DNA from: Alphaproteobacteria bacterium
GTDB taxonomy: Bacteria; Pseudomonadota; Alphaproteobacteria; Puniceispirillales; UBA1172
Assembly (NCBI GenBank): GCA_024639485.1
Contig: JAHEII010000010.1
Location: 1-35,071, forward strand
DNA length: 35,071 nucleotides
Direction: 5' to 3'
Shown: in pieces, positions 10,736 through 19,317 of the stretch
Numbering within the stretch: the stretch's first letter is position 1
How the letters are laid out: each line of letters begins with the position of its first letter
Program-made: the position numbers and the translations under genes
Notes under the pieces: generated by a model
Told to the model about the DNA's origin: nothing
The model's database searches: none
Seen by the model: the letters and a program-made list of their open reading frames with translations, nothing else

Positions 10736-11617
10736 TTAGCTATCTAACTGGCCAGCATCCTTGATGCGCTTGCGGATATCCCGTGTTCGGGTAAATAATT
10801 CTTCCAGCTTATCGGCTTCCTGCCATCTGATCGCGCGTTGAAGATAGGATAAATCTTCGTTAAACCGTTGCAGCATTTCCAGCACAGCATCCGAATTTTT
10901 CATAAAAACATCGCGCCACATAATCGGGTCTGATGAGGCAATGCGCGTAAAATCCCGAAACCCCGATGCCGAAAACCGGATCACATCATTCTGTAAATCC
11001 TGTTCCAGATCAAACGCTGTTCCAACAATCGTATAGGCAATGAGATGCGGCAAATGGGACGTAATGGCCAGCACTTTATCATGATAGGCGCTATCCATGC
11101 TTTCCACAATCGCGCCTGTTCCGCGCAGAAAACCAATTAATCTGTCGACATCCGCCGCCGGCGCATCATTAGGCGTGACAATCCAGTACCTATCTTTGAA
11201 CAGACTTTCAAATCCGGCTTCGGGGCCTGAATATTCTGTTCCGGCAATCGGGTGGGACGGAATGAAAACGGCATGCGGCGGAACATGCGGTGCCATATCA
11301 TTAATGACAGATACTTTCGTTGAACCGGTATCTGTTATGACTGCACCATCTTTGAGCGCTGATGCTATCTGGGCGGTGACGGCTGCCATAGCGCCAACCG
11401 GAACCGCCATAACAACCAGATCAGCATGTTCAACCGCGCGGCTGACATCATGTTCAATATGATCGCCCAGCCCTAATGTTCTGGCTTTCGCTAATACATC
11501 GGGGTTTTTATCTGTCAGGATAAGTCGTTCGGCCAGACTCGCGCTTTTGATGATGCGCGCCAGTGATGAGCCGATAAGCCCAAGCCCGATAATGGTGACA
11601 GTGGAATAATGGCTCAC
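10736..11617 (-). CDS. tyrA: prephenate/arogenate dehydrogenase
   Basis: IIGLGLIGSSLAR, DLVVMAVPVGA, DTGSTK, PSHPIAGTEYSGPEA, TSHLPHLIAY, SGFRDFTRIASSDPIMWRDVF. Confidence 0.93.
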   Translation of the reverse strand: MSHYSTVTIIGLGLIGSSLARIIKSASLAERLILTDKNPDVLAKARTLGLGDHIEHDVSRAVEHADLVVMAVPVGAMAAVTAQIASALKDGAVITDTGSTKVSVINDMAPHVPPHAVFIPSHPIAGTEYSGPEAGFESLFKDRYWIVTPNDAPAADVDRLIGFLRGTGAIVESMDSAYHDKVLAITSHLPHLIAYTIVGTAFDLEQDLQNDVIRFSASGFRDFTRIASSDPIMWRDVFMKNSDAVLEMLQRFNEDLSYLQRAIRWQEADKLEELFTRTRDIRKRIKDAGQLDS

Positions 11618-12717
11618 GGATGAATATCCTTCATATGTGCCATATCCTTAAACGCGGCGGCCAGCTGTTCCATCTCGGCATCTGTCCCAATCGACATACG
11701 CAGGCAATCCGGTAAGCCATAAGGCACCATTTTACGAAGCAGAATATTCCGTTCGGCCAGATAGGTATGGGCATGGCTTGCCGCATCCGGACTTGCAAAC
11801 CGGATCAGAAAGAAATTGGCCTGACTGGGCAGAGGGTTAAAACCGGCTTGCCGGATCGAATCCTGTATCAGCGGCATCCATTTGTTATTATGGGCAATGG
11901 ATTGCTGATAAAACGCTTTATCAGATATCGCCGCCGCGCCAGCAATTGCCGCCGCCGCATTGACACTAAACGCCCCACGGATAGTGGCCAGCGTAGCATA
12001 AATCGCATCCGGAAAATATCCCCATCCCAGCCGCAAAGCCCCTAGACCAAAGATTTTTGAAAACGTCCGCAGCATAACCACATTATCGTGCTTATCCACA
12101 TATTCCGCGCCATCGGTATAATCCACATCCGCCCCATCCAGATATTCGGCATAAGCCGAATCCAGAACAATCACGACATGGTCAGGCACTTGTGCAATCA
12201 GTTTTTCAATATCACCACGCGGGATCATCGTTCCTGTAGGATTGTTGGGATTGGCCAGAAAAATCAACTTGGTGCGCGGTGACAGACATTCCAGAATAGC
12301 ATCAACCGAAACCGTCAAATCGCTATCCGGAGCAATAACAGGAACACCGCCCGCAATAGTTACCGCTTGCCGGAAAACCAGAAAACCATATTGCGTAATG
12401 ATCGCTTCATCACCGTCATTACAATAGGCCGTGGCCAGCAAACCAATCAGCTCATCCGAGCCATTAGATGGTAAAATACGCGCCGGATTACAACCGGAAT
12501 AGGCCGCAATCGCCGCCACCAGATTCTGATCAATCTGTTCCGGATAACGATGCAACCGCTCACCCATCTGACGCAAAGCCGAAACCGCCATAGGTGATGG
12601 CCCCAACGCGCCTTCGTTCACAGAAAGCCGGATCGGGTCAGCCGATACCGCCCCTGATGTATCCGGGCGATAAATATCCATATGCGCAAGCGCCGTTTTG
12701 GGAGTCACGTTACTCAT
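11614..12717 (-). CDS. hisC: histidinol-phosphate/aromatic aminotransferase
   Basis: PLP aminotransferase class I/II: NGSDELIGLL, FLANPNNPTGT, DSAYAEYL, RTFSKIFGLGALRLGWG; ATGA overlap with tyrA. Confidence 0.93.
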   Translation of the reverse strand: MSNVTPKTALAHMDIYRPDTSGAVSADPIRLSVNEGALGPSPMAVSALRQMGERLHRYPEQIDQNLVAAIAAYSGCNPARILPSNGSDELIGLLATAYCNDGDEAIITQYGFLVFRQAVTIAGGVPVIAPDSDLTVSVDAILECLSPRTKLIFLANPNNPTGTMIPRGDIEKLIAQVPDHVVIVLDSAYAEYLDGADVDYTDGAEYVDKHDNVVMLRTFSKIFGLGALRLGWGYFPDAIYATLATIRGAFSVNAAAAIAGAAAISDKAFYQQSIAHNNKWMPLIQDSIRQAGFNPLPSQANFFLIRFASPDAASHAHTYLAERNILLRKMVPYGLPDCLRMSIGTDAEMEQLAAAFKDMAHMKDIHP

Positions 12718-12737
12718 AAGCGAGTTATGCCAGAAAA

Positions 12738-13427
12738 TTAGGGGATTTGAAAGACCCCGACCACATGTGATGCGGTTTCATCACGGCCGGATATTTCTGC
12801 ATATGCGCCATCTTGCCAGATGACCGTGACATCCTGAGCTGACGGGTCAGCCGGATGACGGGCAAAAAGTGCGAGTGGCGCAAAATCAGCCACATTAAAA
12901 AATGGCGCAACCGCAACCAGCCATGCCCGATTTTCGCCTTCTAGAGCATCGGACCACCGCCAGCGCTGTTCGCGCCAATGTGGTAACAGTGCCACATCCG
13001 CGTTATCCGATTTCACCGCTTGCAAGGCAGCATCCGCCGACATAGCCACCATAGGCGTGATCCCGGCACCAAATCGCCATGCCAGTATCGGATGATTGAT
13101 CATATCCGGATCAGCCAGAATCAAGCGCAGTGGTTTTTGACGCGCCAGATTAGCGGCCATTATCTGCCGCCAGATGGCTTCTATAAATGTTGGTGACAGG
13201 CTAGTATCCGATGCCAGCGAACGAAGGATATCCGCCTCCCGTCCGGGGCGGAATAACGGCGCATCACCTTTGCTAGTTGCCACCCGATCAGCAATCGCCA
13301 GCCGGGCTTCTATCATGCGGAGCAAATCCTGATCCAGCTGATCAATTTCCTGCCGGATATCATTCAACTGGCCATCATTCAGCCGGGCATGGTTTGGATT
13401 GTTATCGGTGCTTTTGCTCATCGTCAT
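12738..13427 (-). CDS. AroQ-type chorismate mutase with about 130-aa C-terminal extension
   Basis: LNDIRQEIDQLDQDLLRMIEARLAIADRVATSKG...FRPGREADILRSL...IEAIWRQIMAANLARQ chorismate mutase domain; C-terminus resembles a periplasmic-binding/PDT-like fold. Confidence 0.85.
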   Translation of the reverse strand: MTMSKSTDNNPNHARLNDGQLNDIRQEIDQLDQDLLRMIEARLAIADRVATSKGDAPLFRPGREADILRSLASDTSLSPTFIEAIWRQIMAANLARQKPLRLILADPDMINHPILAWRFGAGITPMVAMSADAALQAVKSDNADVALLPHWREQRWRWSDALEGENRAWLVAVAPFFNVADFAPLALFARHPADPSAQDVTVIWQDGAYAEISGRDETASHVVGVFQIP

Positions 13428-13556
13428 CCTGTTAGGCGGTTTATCGTCAAACCCTGATCATATATGACTTCTGCTATCCGAATAGAGTATTTTTTCCATT
13501 TCGACAACATCAACTCACGGCAATATATTTCCTGTTTTAATAAAATATCGCTATTT

Positions 13557-14300
13557 TCATGTCTGTCTAGTCGTTGGCTTGGCCATAGTTGGAACCGCCC
13601 TTGGTTTAAGCCGCCATGATTTTCGCAAAATCGGGCGGGCAGAAAATACCTGTTTTTCGGCTGTGACCACCAGCACTCCGCCATAGGCATGGGGCAGACG
13701 TTCAACAACCGGTGCCAGACGTGTGTAAATAGCACTGGTGATTGGCGGCAAAATAAGCGCCGATGACAGACGGTGAATCGAAAATCCATGCCCTGCCAGC
13801 ACATCACGAAGCTGACGCTGGCTAAAAGGCTGGCCATGGCCAAACGGCGTGTGATCCTGACTGGCCCATAGCCCCCGACGATACGGCACAACCAGCGTGA
13901 ACTTACCGCCACCTTTGAGCAATCGCCATGTTTCATCCAGCAATTCATCTGGCCGGTTCGTGGCTTCCAGCCCATGCACCATTAACACATGATCAAGCGT
14001 TGCCGGCAATAATGGCAGGCTGGTTTCATCCACTTCGGCTAAACGTGATGGCTTTGCTTTTGGCCATGACCGCATATGATAGCCACTAAGCTGGAGCATG
14101 ATCTGATGCCCCGGTGAGCGCGAGATCAGGTTCATATATGGCCGCGCATAACCAACCCCTGCGGTGAGCCAGTCGTCTTTAATCGAACTTGGCTGAGGCG
14201 GCAAAGCCTTTTGCAATTGACGGGATAACAACCGCCGCACCACTTTGCCCATGGGCGAGCGATAAAAATCAAACAATGTATCCGGTTTGGCTTTGTCCAT
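13557..14300 (-). CDS. class I SAM-dependent methyltransferase
   Basis: LTAGVGYARPY..., LDHVLMVHGLE, ETWRLLKGGGKFTLVVPYRRGLWA; adjacent to and divergent from gloB. Confidence 0.8.
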   Translation of the reverse strand: MDKAKPDTLFDFYRSPMGKVVRRLLSRQLQKALPPQPSSIKDDWLTAGVGYARPYMNLISRSPGHQIMLQLSGYHMRSWPKAKPSRLAEVDETSLPLLPATLDHVLMVHGLEATNRPDELLDETWRLLKGGGKFTLVVPYRRGLWASQDHTPFGHGQPFSQRQLRDVLAGHGFSIHRLSSALILPPITSAIYTRLAPVVERLPHAYGGVLVVTAEKQVFSARPILRKSWRLKPRAVPTMAKPTTRQT

Positions 14301-14366
14301 TTTCTTTTCCGCCAGATAAGGCTAGGATAATCAGACAGACTATATCAGATATAACAGGATTTACAC

Positions 14367-15176
14367 ATGACTGATGCCAATTCCCATCCGGCGGAGCTGA
14401 TCCGGCTTCCAGCTCTTGATGACAACTATATCTGGCTGTTGCGTAATCCAGATACAAACGCCATTGCTGTGATTGATCCGGGCGAAGCCGCACCAGTGCA
14501 GAAATGGCTTGATGAAAATGATGCCCAGCTGACCGAAGTCGTCAATACTCATCATCATGGCGATCATATCAATGGCAATGCCGCGTTAATGGATCAATTT
14601 GGCATTGCTCTTACCGGCCCCGCAAGTGAAACCGCCCGCATCGCCAATATGTCACATATGGTGGCGGATGGTGATACTGTCACCATTGCCGGATATACCG
14701 CCCATGTGATGAAAACTCCCGGCCATACGACCGGCCATGTGGTATTTTATCTGCCTGACTGTTTTGGGGATCATGGTCTGTTGCTAGCCGGTGATACGCT
14801 GTTTTCCATGGGTTGCGGCCGCGTGTTTGAGGGAAGCATGCAGGATATGTGGACATCACTAGCCAGATTGCGTGATTTGCCAGACAATACGCTGGTCTGT
14901 TGCGGTCATGAATATACCGCCAGCAATGCCCGATATGTGGCGCATCTGAACTGGAATCCGCCAGCATTGGCATCACATTTAGCAGAAATTACCGCCGCGA
15001 CCAGCAAGGCTGTGCCAACCGTACCGTTCCAGCTAGGTCGGGAAAAGGAAACTAATCCGTTTCTGAATGCTGATGATCCGGCATTGGCGGATGCATTGGC
15101 GGCCAGCATAACCGGTGATCCCGCTGATCCGGTGGCGGTTTTTACCGCGCTCCGGCAAGGCAAGGATTCCTTTTAA
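14367..15176 (+). CDS. gloB: hydroxyacylglutathione hydrolase (glyoxalase II)
   Basis: DNYIWLLRN, THHHGDHINGN, TPGHTTGHVVFYLP, GDTLFSMGCGRVFEG, CCGHEYTASNARYV, LGREKETNPFL. Confidence 0.96.
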   Translation: MTDANSHPAELIRLPALDDNYIWLLRNPDTNAIAVIDPGEAAPVQKWLDENDAQLTEVVNTHHHGDHINGNAALMDQFGIALTGPASETARIANMSHMVADGDTVTIAGYTAHVMKTPGHTTGHVVFYLPDCFGDHGLLLAGDTLFSMGCGRVFEGSMQDMWTSLARLRDLPDNTLVCCGHEYTASNARYVAHLNWNPPALASHLAEITAATSKAVPTVPFQLGREKETNPFLNADDPALADALAASITGDPADPVAVFTALRQGKDSF

Positions 15177-15186
15177 ACAGACCCCG

Positions 15187-15597
15187 TTAAGCGGTATCAC
15201 CAGCGGAAATACGGTATGACACGGATTTGCAATCCGGATAAACATCCGGCTTTGACGTTGTCACCGTTACCCCGACCACATGACGCATGGTCATAATATG
15301 ATCAAGAATCCGGCGTGCCAGCGTTTCCTGCAAGTCATGATGGCGATCTGTTGCAATGGCAATCACGCCTTCTCTGATCAGGTCATAATCAAGAGTATCC
15401 GCAACATTATCTGATGATGGTTCTTCTGACGGATCAAGCGATACGTCCAGATCAACCAGCACCCGTTGTTTGGCTTTACGTTCAAAATCATGCAACCCAA
15501 TAGAACATTGTACCGCGATTTCCGACAAGATAACCGATCTGCGATTAATCCCGGATGCAGAATGTAATGCAGGGTTTTGTTGATTATGTGCTGTCAT
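15187..15597 (-). CDS. folB: dihydroneopterin aldolase
   Basis: IAVQCSIGLHDFERKAKQRVLVDLDVSLD, DTLDYDLIREGV, LARRILD, VTVTTSKPDV. Confidence 0.88.
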   Translation of the reverse strand: MTAHNQQNPALHSASGINRRSVILSEIAVQCSIGLHDFERKAKQRVLVDLDVSLDPSEEPSSDNVADTLDYDLIREGVIAIATDRHHDLQETLARRILDHIMTMRHVVGVTVTTSKPDVYPDCKSVSYRISAGDTA

Positions 15598-15626
15598 TTT
15601 ATATCCTTATTTATCACTACTTATCG

Positions 15627-16445
15627 CTACTTATCCAGAAATGCTACGTCACGGTTAGGTGGCCGCAAATGCAACCCCCCATCAACGACAATGGTATGAC
15701 CTGTCATGGATGGCGTGTCCAGTATCATTTTTGCGATCCGGATAATATCATCACATGTAGCACCGGTTCCAAGCGGATTAAACGCATGGGCAATGCGATA
15801 TTCCTGTTCTGTCTGATCACCTGACCGCAAGGTAATACCCGGGGCAATTGCATTAACCCGAAGCCATGGGGCATAGGCCTGTGCAGCCATCTTGGTCAAC
15901 CCATCCAGTGCCATTTTTGATACGGTATAGGTATAGTAATCGGGATTAAGCCCCACCAGTTTAGCATCCGTAATATTAATAACTGTGGCGGTTTTCTGGC
16001 GGGCAAGCATAGCGGCGGCCAGATCACGCATGACTATAGCCGGTGCAATCGCATTCACCGCCATATGTTTATGAAAACCGGATGCTGAAAAATCACCACT
16101 ATCATCATAGGAAAACACAGACGCATTGTTAATAACACCGGCCAGATAGTCATCTTTTAGACAATCCGCGATCAGCTTTTCGCACGCCTCCGCATCCGCC
16201 AAATCAGCTTGATGTAAGGTGACTTTTCTATGCATACCCGAAATCATCTCGGCTAACGCGATAGCATCTTTTTCGGAATCGCGGTAATGCAGATGAATAT
16301 CCCATCCCCCAGCGGCTAAAGCAATGGCCAGTGCTTTACCAACACGTTTGGCCGCACCGGTGATCAGTACACTGCGTTGACCGGTCGGGCTTTGCCCCGA
16401 TGGATATTGCCCCGATGGATATTGGTTTACCTGTGTATTCGTCAA
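15627..16445 (-). CDS. PTR1/FolM-like short-chain dehydrogenase (pteridine reductase-like)
   Basis: ITGAAKRVG fits the TGxxxRxG coenzyme motif of pteridine reductase-type SDRs; YTVSK active site; adjacent to folB. Confidence 0.78.
   Translation of the reverse strand: MTNTQVNQYPSGQYPSGQSPTGQRSVLITGAAKRVGKALAIALAAGGWDIHLHYRDSEKDAIALAEMISGMHRKVTLHQADLADAEACEKLIADCLKDDYLAGVINNASVFSYDDSGDFSASGFHKHMAVNAIAPAIVMRDLAAAMLARQKTATVINITDAKLVGLNPDYYTYTVSKMALDGLTKMAAQAYAPWLRVNAIAPGITLRSGDQTEQEYRIAHAFNPLGTGATCDDIIRIAKMILDTPSMTGHTIVVDGGLHLRPPNRDVAFLDK
16381..16425. repeat. 15-bp tandem repeat (two near-perfect units plus one degenerate) in the 5' end of the SDR gene
   Basis: cccgatggatattgc (16396-16410) then cccgatggatattgg (16411-16425), degenerate ccggtcgggctttgc upstream; encodes QYPSG-QYPSG-QSPTG. 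Confidence 0.9.
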
Positions 16446-16460
16446 AGCATCTGCTTTCTG

Positions 16461-17468
16461 TTATATGGTATCAACAACAAAATCTGGCGTGATGCCGGTT
16501 CTGGCCATCGCTGTATCAGCACCACCATCACGGAATAATCCATGACCGGTGATCAGCACGGTCGTCAAGCCAGCTGCCGCACCACCCAGAATATCCGTGT
16601 GCAAGGTATCACCAACCATGGCAATACGCTTACGATTCCAATTATAGCTATCGGTGATATGTTCAAGCCGCATCATGGATAGATCAAAATGCGTTTGATG
16701 CGGTTTTCCAAACCACCGGATATCCGTTGCACCAGCGGTGATCAATTGCCATGCAAAATACCCCGGCTCAAAGCTGAACCGGCCAGGATGCGGCGCGGCA
16801 ACATCCGGATTTGCAATCAAAACAGGGCATCCGCGCATGGCGGTTTCGGTCAGACGGGCTTGCCATGCCTCATTCCACATGGTCGCCCCCATGACAGCGA
16901 TAGCATCACAATCCGCCCAGCCATCAGCATTCTTATCATCCAGACGGATTAATGTAACATCATCCACGGCCAGATCAGCCGCCATATGATCAACCACCCC
17001 AATGCGCCGCCACTCCGCAGGTCGGTCATGTATCAACCAGTGGGTGACAGCGGCACGGCTAGATACAACTTGCGGCGATAGAACAGGCAATCCCATATCG
17101 GCATATTTCTGGCCAATCATCTGCTCATTCTGTGTCGCGCCATTAGTCACCACCAGAACCGGTTTATTCTGATCAGCCGCCATAGACAGCAATTCTATGG
17201 CACCGGGGATAATATCCTTGCCAATGTTCAGCACCCCGAACCCATCCAGCATCAGGGCATCAAAGTGATCAAGCAGATCACGCATCCGTTCAGCTTTATG
17301 ACCACGCCCCGGGGTATGTGCTGGCATGATAGGGCGTAAATCTTCGTATACATGGAGGATTTTATCAATATCCAGCAAAGACCGGCCAGAAGTGTTATTC
17401 ATATTTAGGCTTTCGTGATGTATAGGTAATAAAGGTTTAACATAAACAGCATACATATTAATTGTCAT
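16461..17468 (-). CDS. HAD-superfamily class IIA (NagD/TIGR01459-like) hydrolase
   Basis: FDALMLDGFGVL, LVVTNGATQN, IANPDVAAPH, WFGKPHQTHFDLSM, IAMVGDTLHTDILGGAAAGLTTVLITGHG; start may be an internal Met (MNNTSGRS). Confidence 0.88.
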   Translation of the reverse strand: MTINMYAVYVKPLLPIHHESLNMNNTSGRSLLDIDKILHVYEDLRPIMPAHTPGRGHKAERMRDLLDHFDALMLDGFGVLNIGKDIIPGAIELLSMAADQNKPVLVVTNGATQNEQMIGQKYADMGLPVLSPQVVSSRAAVTHWLIHDRPAEWRRIGVVDHMAADLAVDDVTLIRLDDKNADGWADCDAIAVMGATMWNEAWQARLTETAMRGCPVLIANPDVAAPHPGRFSFEPGYFAWQLITAGATDIRWFGKPHQTHFDLSMMRLEHITDSYNWNRKRIAMVGDTLHTDILGGAAAGLTTVLITGHGLFRDGGADTAMARTGITPDFVVDTI

Positions 17469-17493
17469 ATTGAGTACTTAAAAGGAATTTTAA

Positions 17494-18354
17494 ATGGCCA
17501 GTAAAAATCATCAGTCTGATCATCCGTCACCTGTTATTCTGATTACAGGTAGTTCATCAGGGATAGGGCTTGATACCGCCAGATATTTTGCCAAAAAAGG
17601 CTGGCATGTTATTGCCACCTGCCGCAAAGCCGCTGATGTAAAACGCATGCAGAAAGAAGGCTTAAGCAGTTTCCAGCTGGATTACGAAGATCAGGCCAGT
17701 CTGGATGCCGTTGTGCCAAGATTGCAAAAACTAACCGGTGGCCGCATTGATGTGCTGTTCAATAATGGGGCTTATGCTGTTCCCTGTCTGACCGAAGATT
17801 TGCCAACACCGGCACTAAGACAGATTTTTGAAGCGAATTTTTTTGGCTGGCACGATCTGACCAGACAGATTCTGCCGCTCATGTTCGCCGCTGGCAAAGG
17901 CCGGATTATCCATAACTCATCGGTGTTGGGATTTGCCGCCATGCGTGCCAGAGGCGCCTATAACGCGACTAAATTTGCGCTGGAAGGGCTGACAGATACC
18001 ATGCGGCAGGAAATTGCCGGCACTAATATTGATCTGATTCTGGTGCAACCGGGCCCTATTCGGACACGCATTCGGCAAAATGCCCATATCCAGTTCAAAA
18101 AATGGATATCCTGGAAAGATTCCCGCAATCCGGATTTTTATACCAAAGGCCTGATCCCGCGATTAAGTGCTGAAAACCCGGAAAAAGATTTGTTTGAGCT
18201 TATGCCGGATGCCGTGACCCGCGCCGTCTGGCACGCGGCAACCGCGCGCCGCCCGAAATTGCGTTATCGCATCACATGGGCAACAAAAATCATGGCTGTT
18301 GCCAAACGGATTCTTAGCACGCGGATGATGGACAGATTCGCTAGCCGTTTCTAG
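17494..18354 (+). CDS. SDR family oxidoreductase
   Basis: ITGSSSGIGLDTAR, DVLFNNGAY, IIHNSSVLG, YNATKFALEGL. Confidence 0.92.
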   Translation: MASKNHQSDHPSPVILITGSSSGIGLDTARYFAKKGWHVIATCRKAADVKRMQKEGLSSFQLDYEDQASLDAVVPRLQKLTGGRIDVLFNNGAYAVPCLTEDLPTPALRQIFEANFFGWHDLTRQILPLMFAAGKGRIIHNSSVLGFAAMRARGAYNATKFALEGLTDTMRQEIAGTNIDLILVQPGPIRTRIRQNAHIQFKKWISWKDSRNPDFYTKGLIPRLSAENPEKDLFELMPDAVTRAVWHAATARRPKLRYRITWATKIMAVAKRILSTRMMDRFASRF

Positions 18355-19115
18355 TTTTTATAATCTGACTTTTCATCATCCAGAATAGCTTTGAGCTCAT
18401 TAAAATGGCTGTCGGATTGCCCCGGATAGCCCTCTAGCTCATCTGCTGTTTTGCGGGCAATATCATCTGAAAGCACGCGCAATGGCTGACCGGTTTGTAG
18501 CGCCTTGATATAGGTTTCTGCCGACCGTTCAAAATAATATAGCCGGTTAAACGCATCTGCCACGCTATCCCCCATCACCAAAACGCCGTGATTACCCATA
18601 ATCAGGACTTTTTTCTTGGGGTCGCTCAGCATGGACGCGCATCGTTCGCCTTCTTCTTCAAACGCCAGACCACCGTAATTATTATCAATGATATAGCGGT
18701 CAAAAAATGTTGCCGTATTCTGATCAATCGGCGGCAAGGTACTGTCAGCCAGTGATGCCAATACCGTGGCATAAACAGAATGAACATGCAGAACGCATCT
18801 GGCATGTTTGCAATGCCGGTGAATAGAACCATGCAGCCCCCACGCCGTTGGATCAGGCGCATCAGGATCATCAGCCGCCGGTGGATTATTGCTATCTAGC
18901 AGTATCATATCGCTGGCTTTAATACGGGCAAAATGCCGTTGATTCGGATTCATCAGAAACCGGGTTCCGTCTTCATTGACGGCCAGAGAAAAATGATTAG
19001 CCACCCCTTCGTGCCAGTTCAGCTTAACTGCCCAGCGAAAGGCCGCCGCCAGATCAACGCGATCTTCGTAAAACTCAATATTTGCGCGATTGGGTTTCAG
19101 CTCAGCTATAGCCAT
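18351..19115 (-). CDS. class II aldolase/adducin family protein
   Basis: FRWAVKLNWHEGVANHFSLAVNEDGTRFLMNP, LHGSIHRHCKHARCVLHVHSVYATVLAS, LIMGNHGVLVMGDSVADAFNRLYYFERSAE. Confidence 0.9.
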   Translation of the reverse strand: MAIAELKPNRANIEFYEDRVDLAAAFRWAVKLNWHEGVANHFSLAVNEDGTRFLMNPNQRHFARIKASDMILLDSNNPPAADDPDAPDPTAWGLHGSIHRHCKHARCVLHVHSVYATVLASLADSTLPPIDQNTATFFDRYIIDNNYGGLAFEEEGERCASMLSDPKKKVLIMGNHGVLVMGDSVADAFNRLYYFERSAETYIKALQTGQPLRVLSDDIARKTADELEGYPGQSDSHFNELKAILDDEKSDYKN

Positions 19116-19261
19116 GTTTTCCTCCTGTTTTGGTTTTCACATCCATATCAAAAATAGTGATGTTGCATTGCATATAGCCATGTTTCCCTATTCTTCGGAA
19201 AATGACAATAGGTATCATGTGACTACCATTGAAGTTTTTATGTCGCATGAAGAAAAATGAC

Positions 19262-19289
19262 TTGGAAAACTATTCTATTTTATTAATAT
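19262..19289 (+). promoter_or_regulatory. possible sigma70-type promoter upstream of soxB
   Basis: TTGGAA - 16 bp - TAATAT in the AT-rich divergent intergenic region; only a consensus-like match. Confidence 0.25.
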
Positions 19290-19317
19290 AAGCTTATTCT
19301 TATCCTGAGTGTACATC

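Noticed and set aside
13424-13975. 183-aa minus-strand ORF overlapping the methyltransferase gene
   Set aside because: Overlaps the well-supported methyltransferase in another frame; low-complexity W/C/R-rich translation with no domain.
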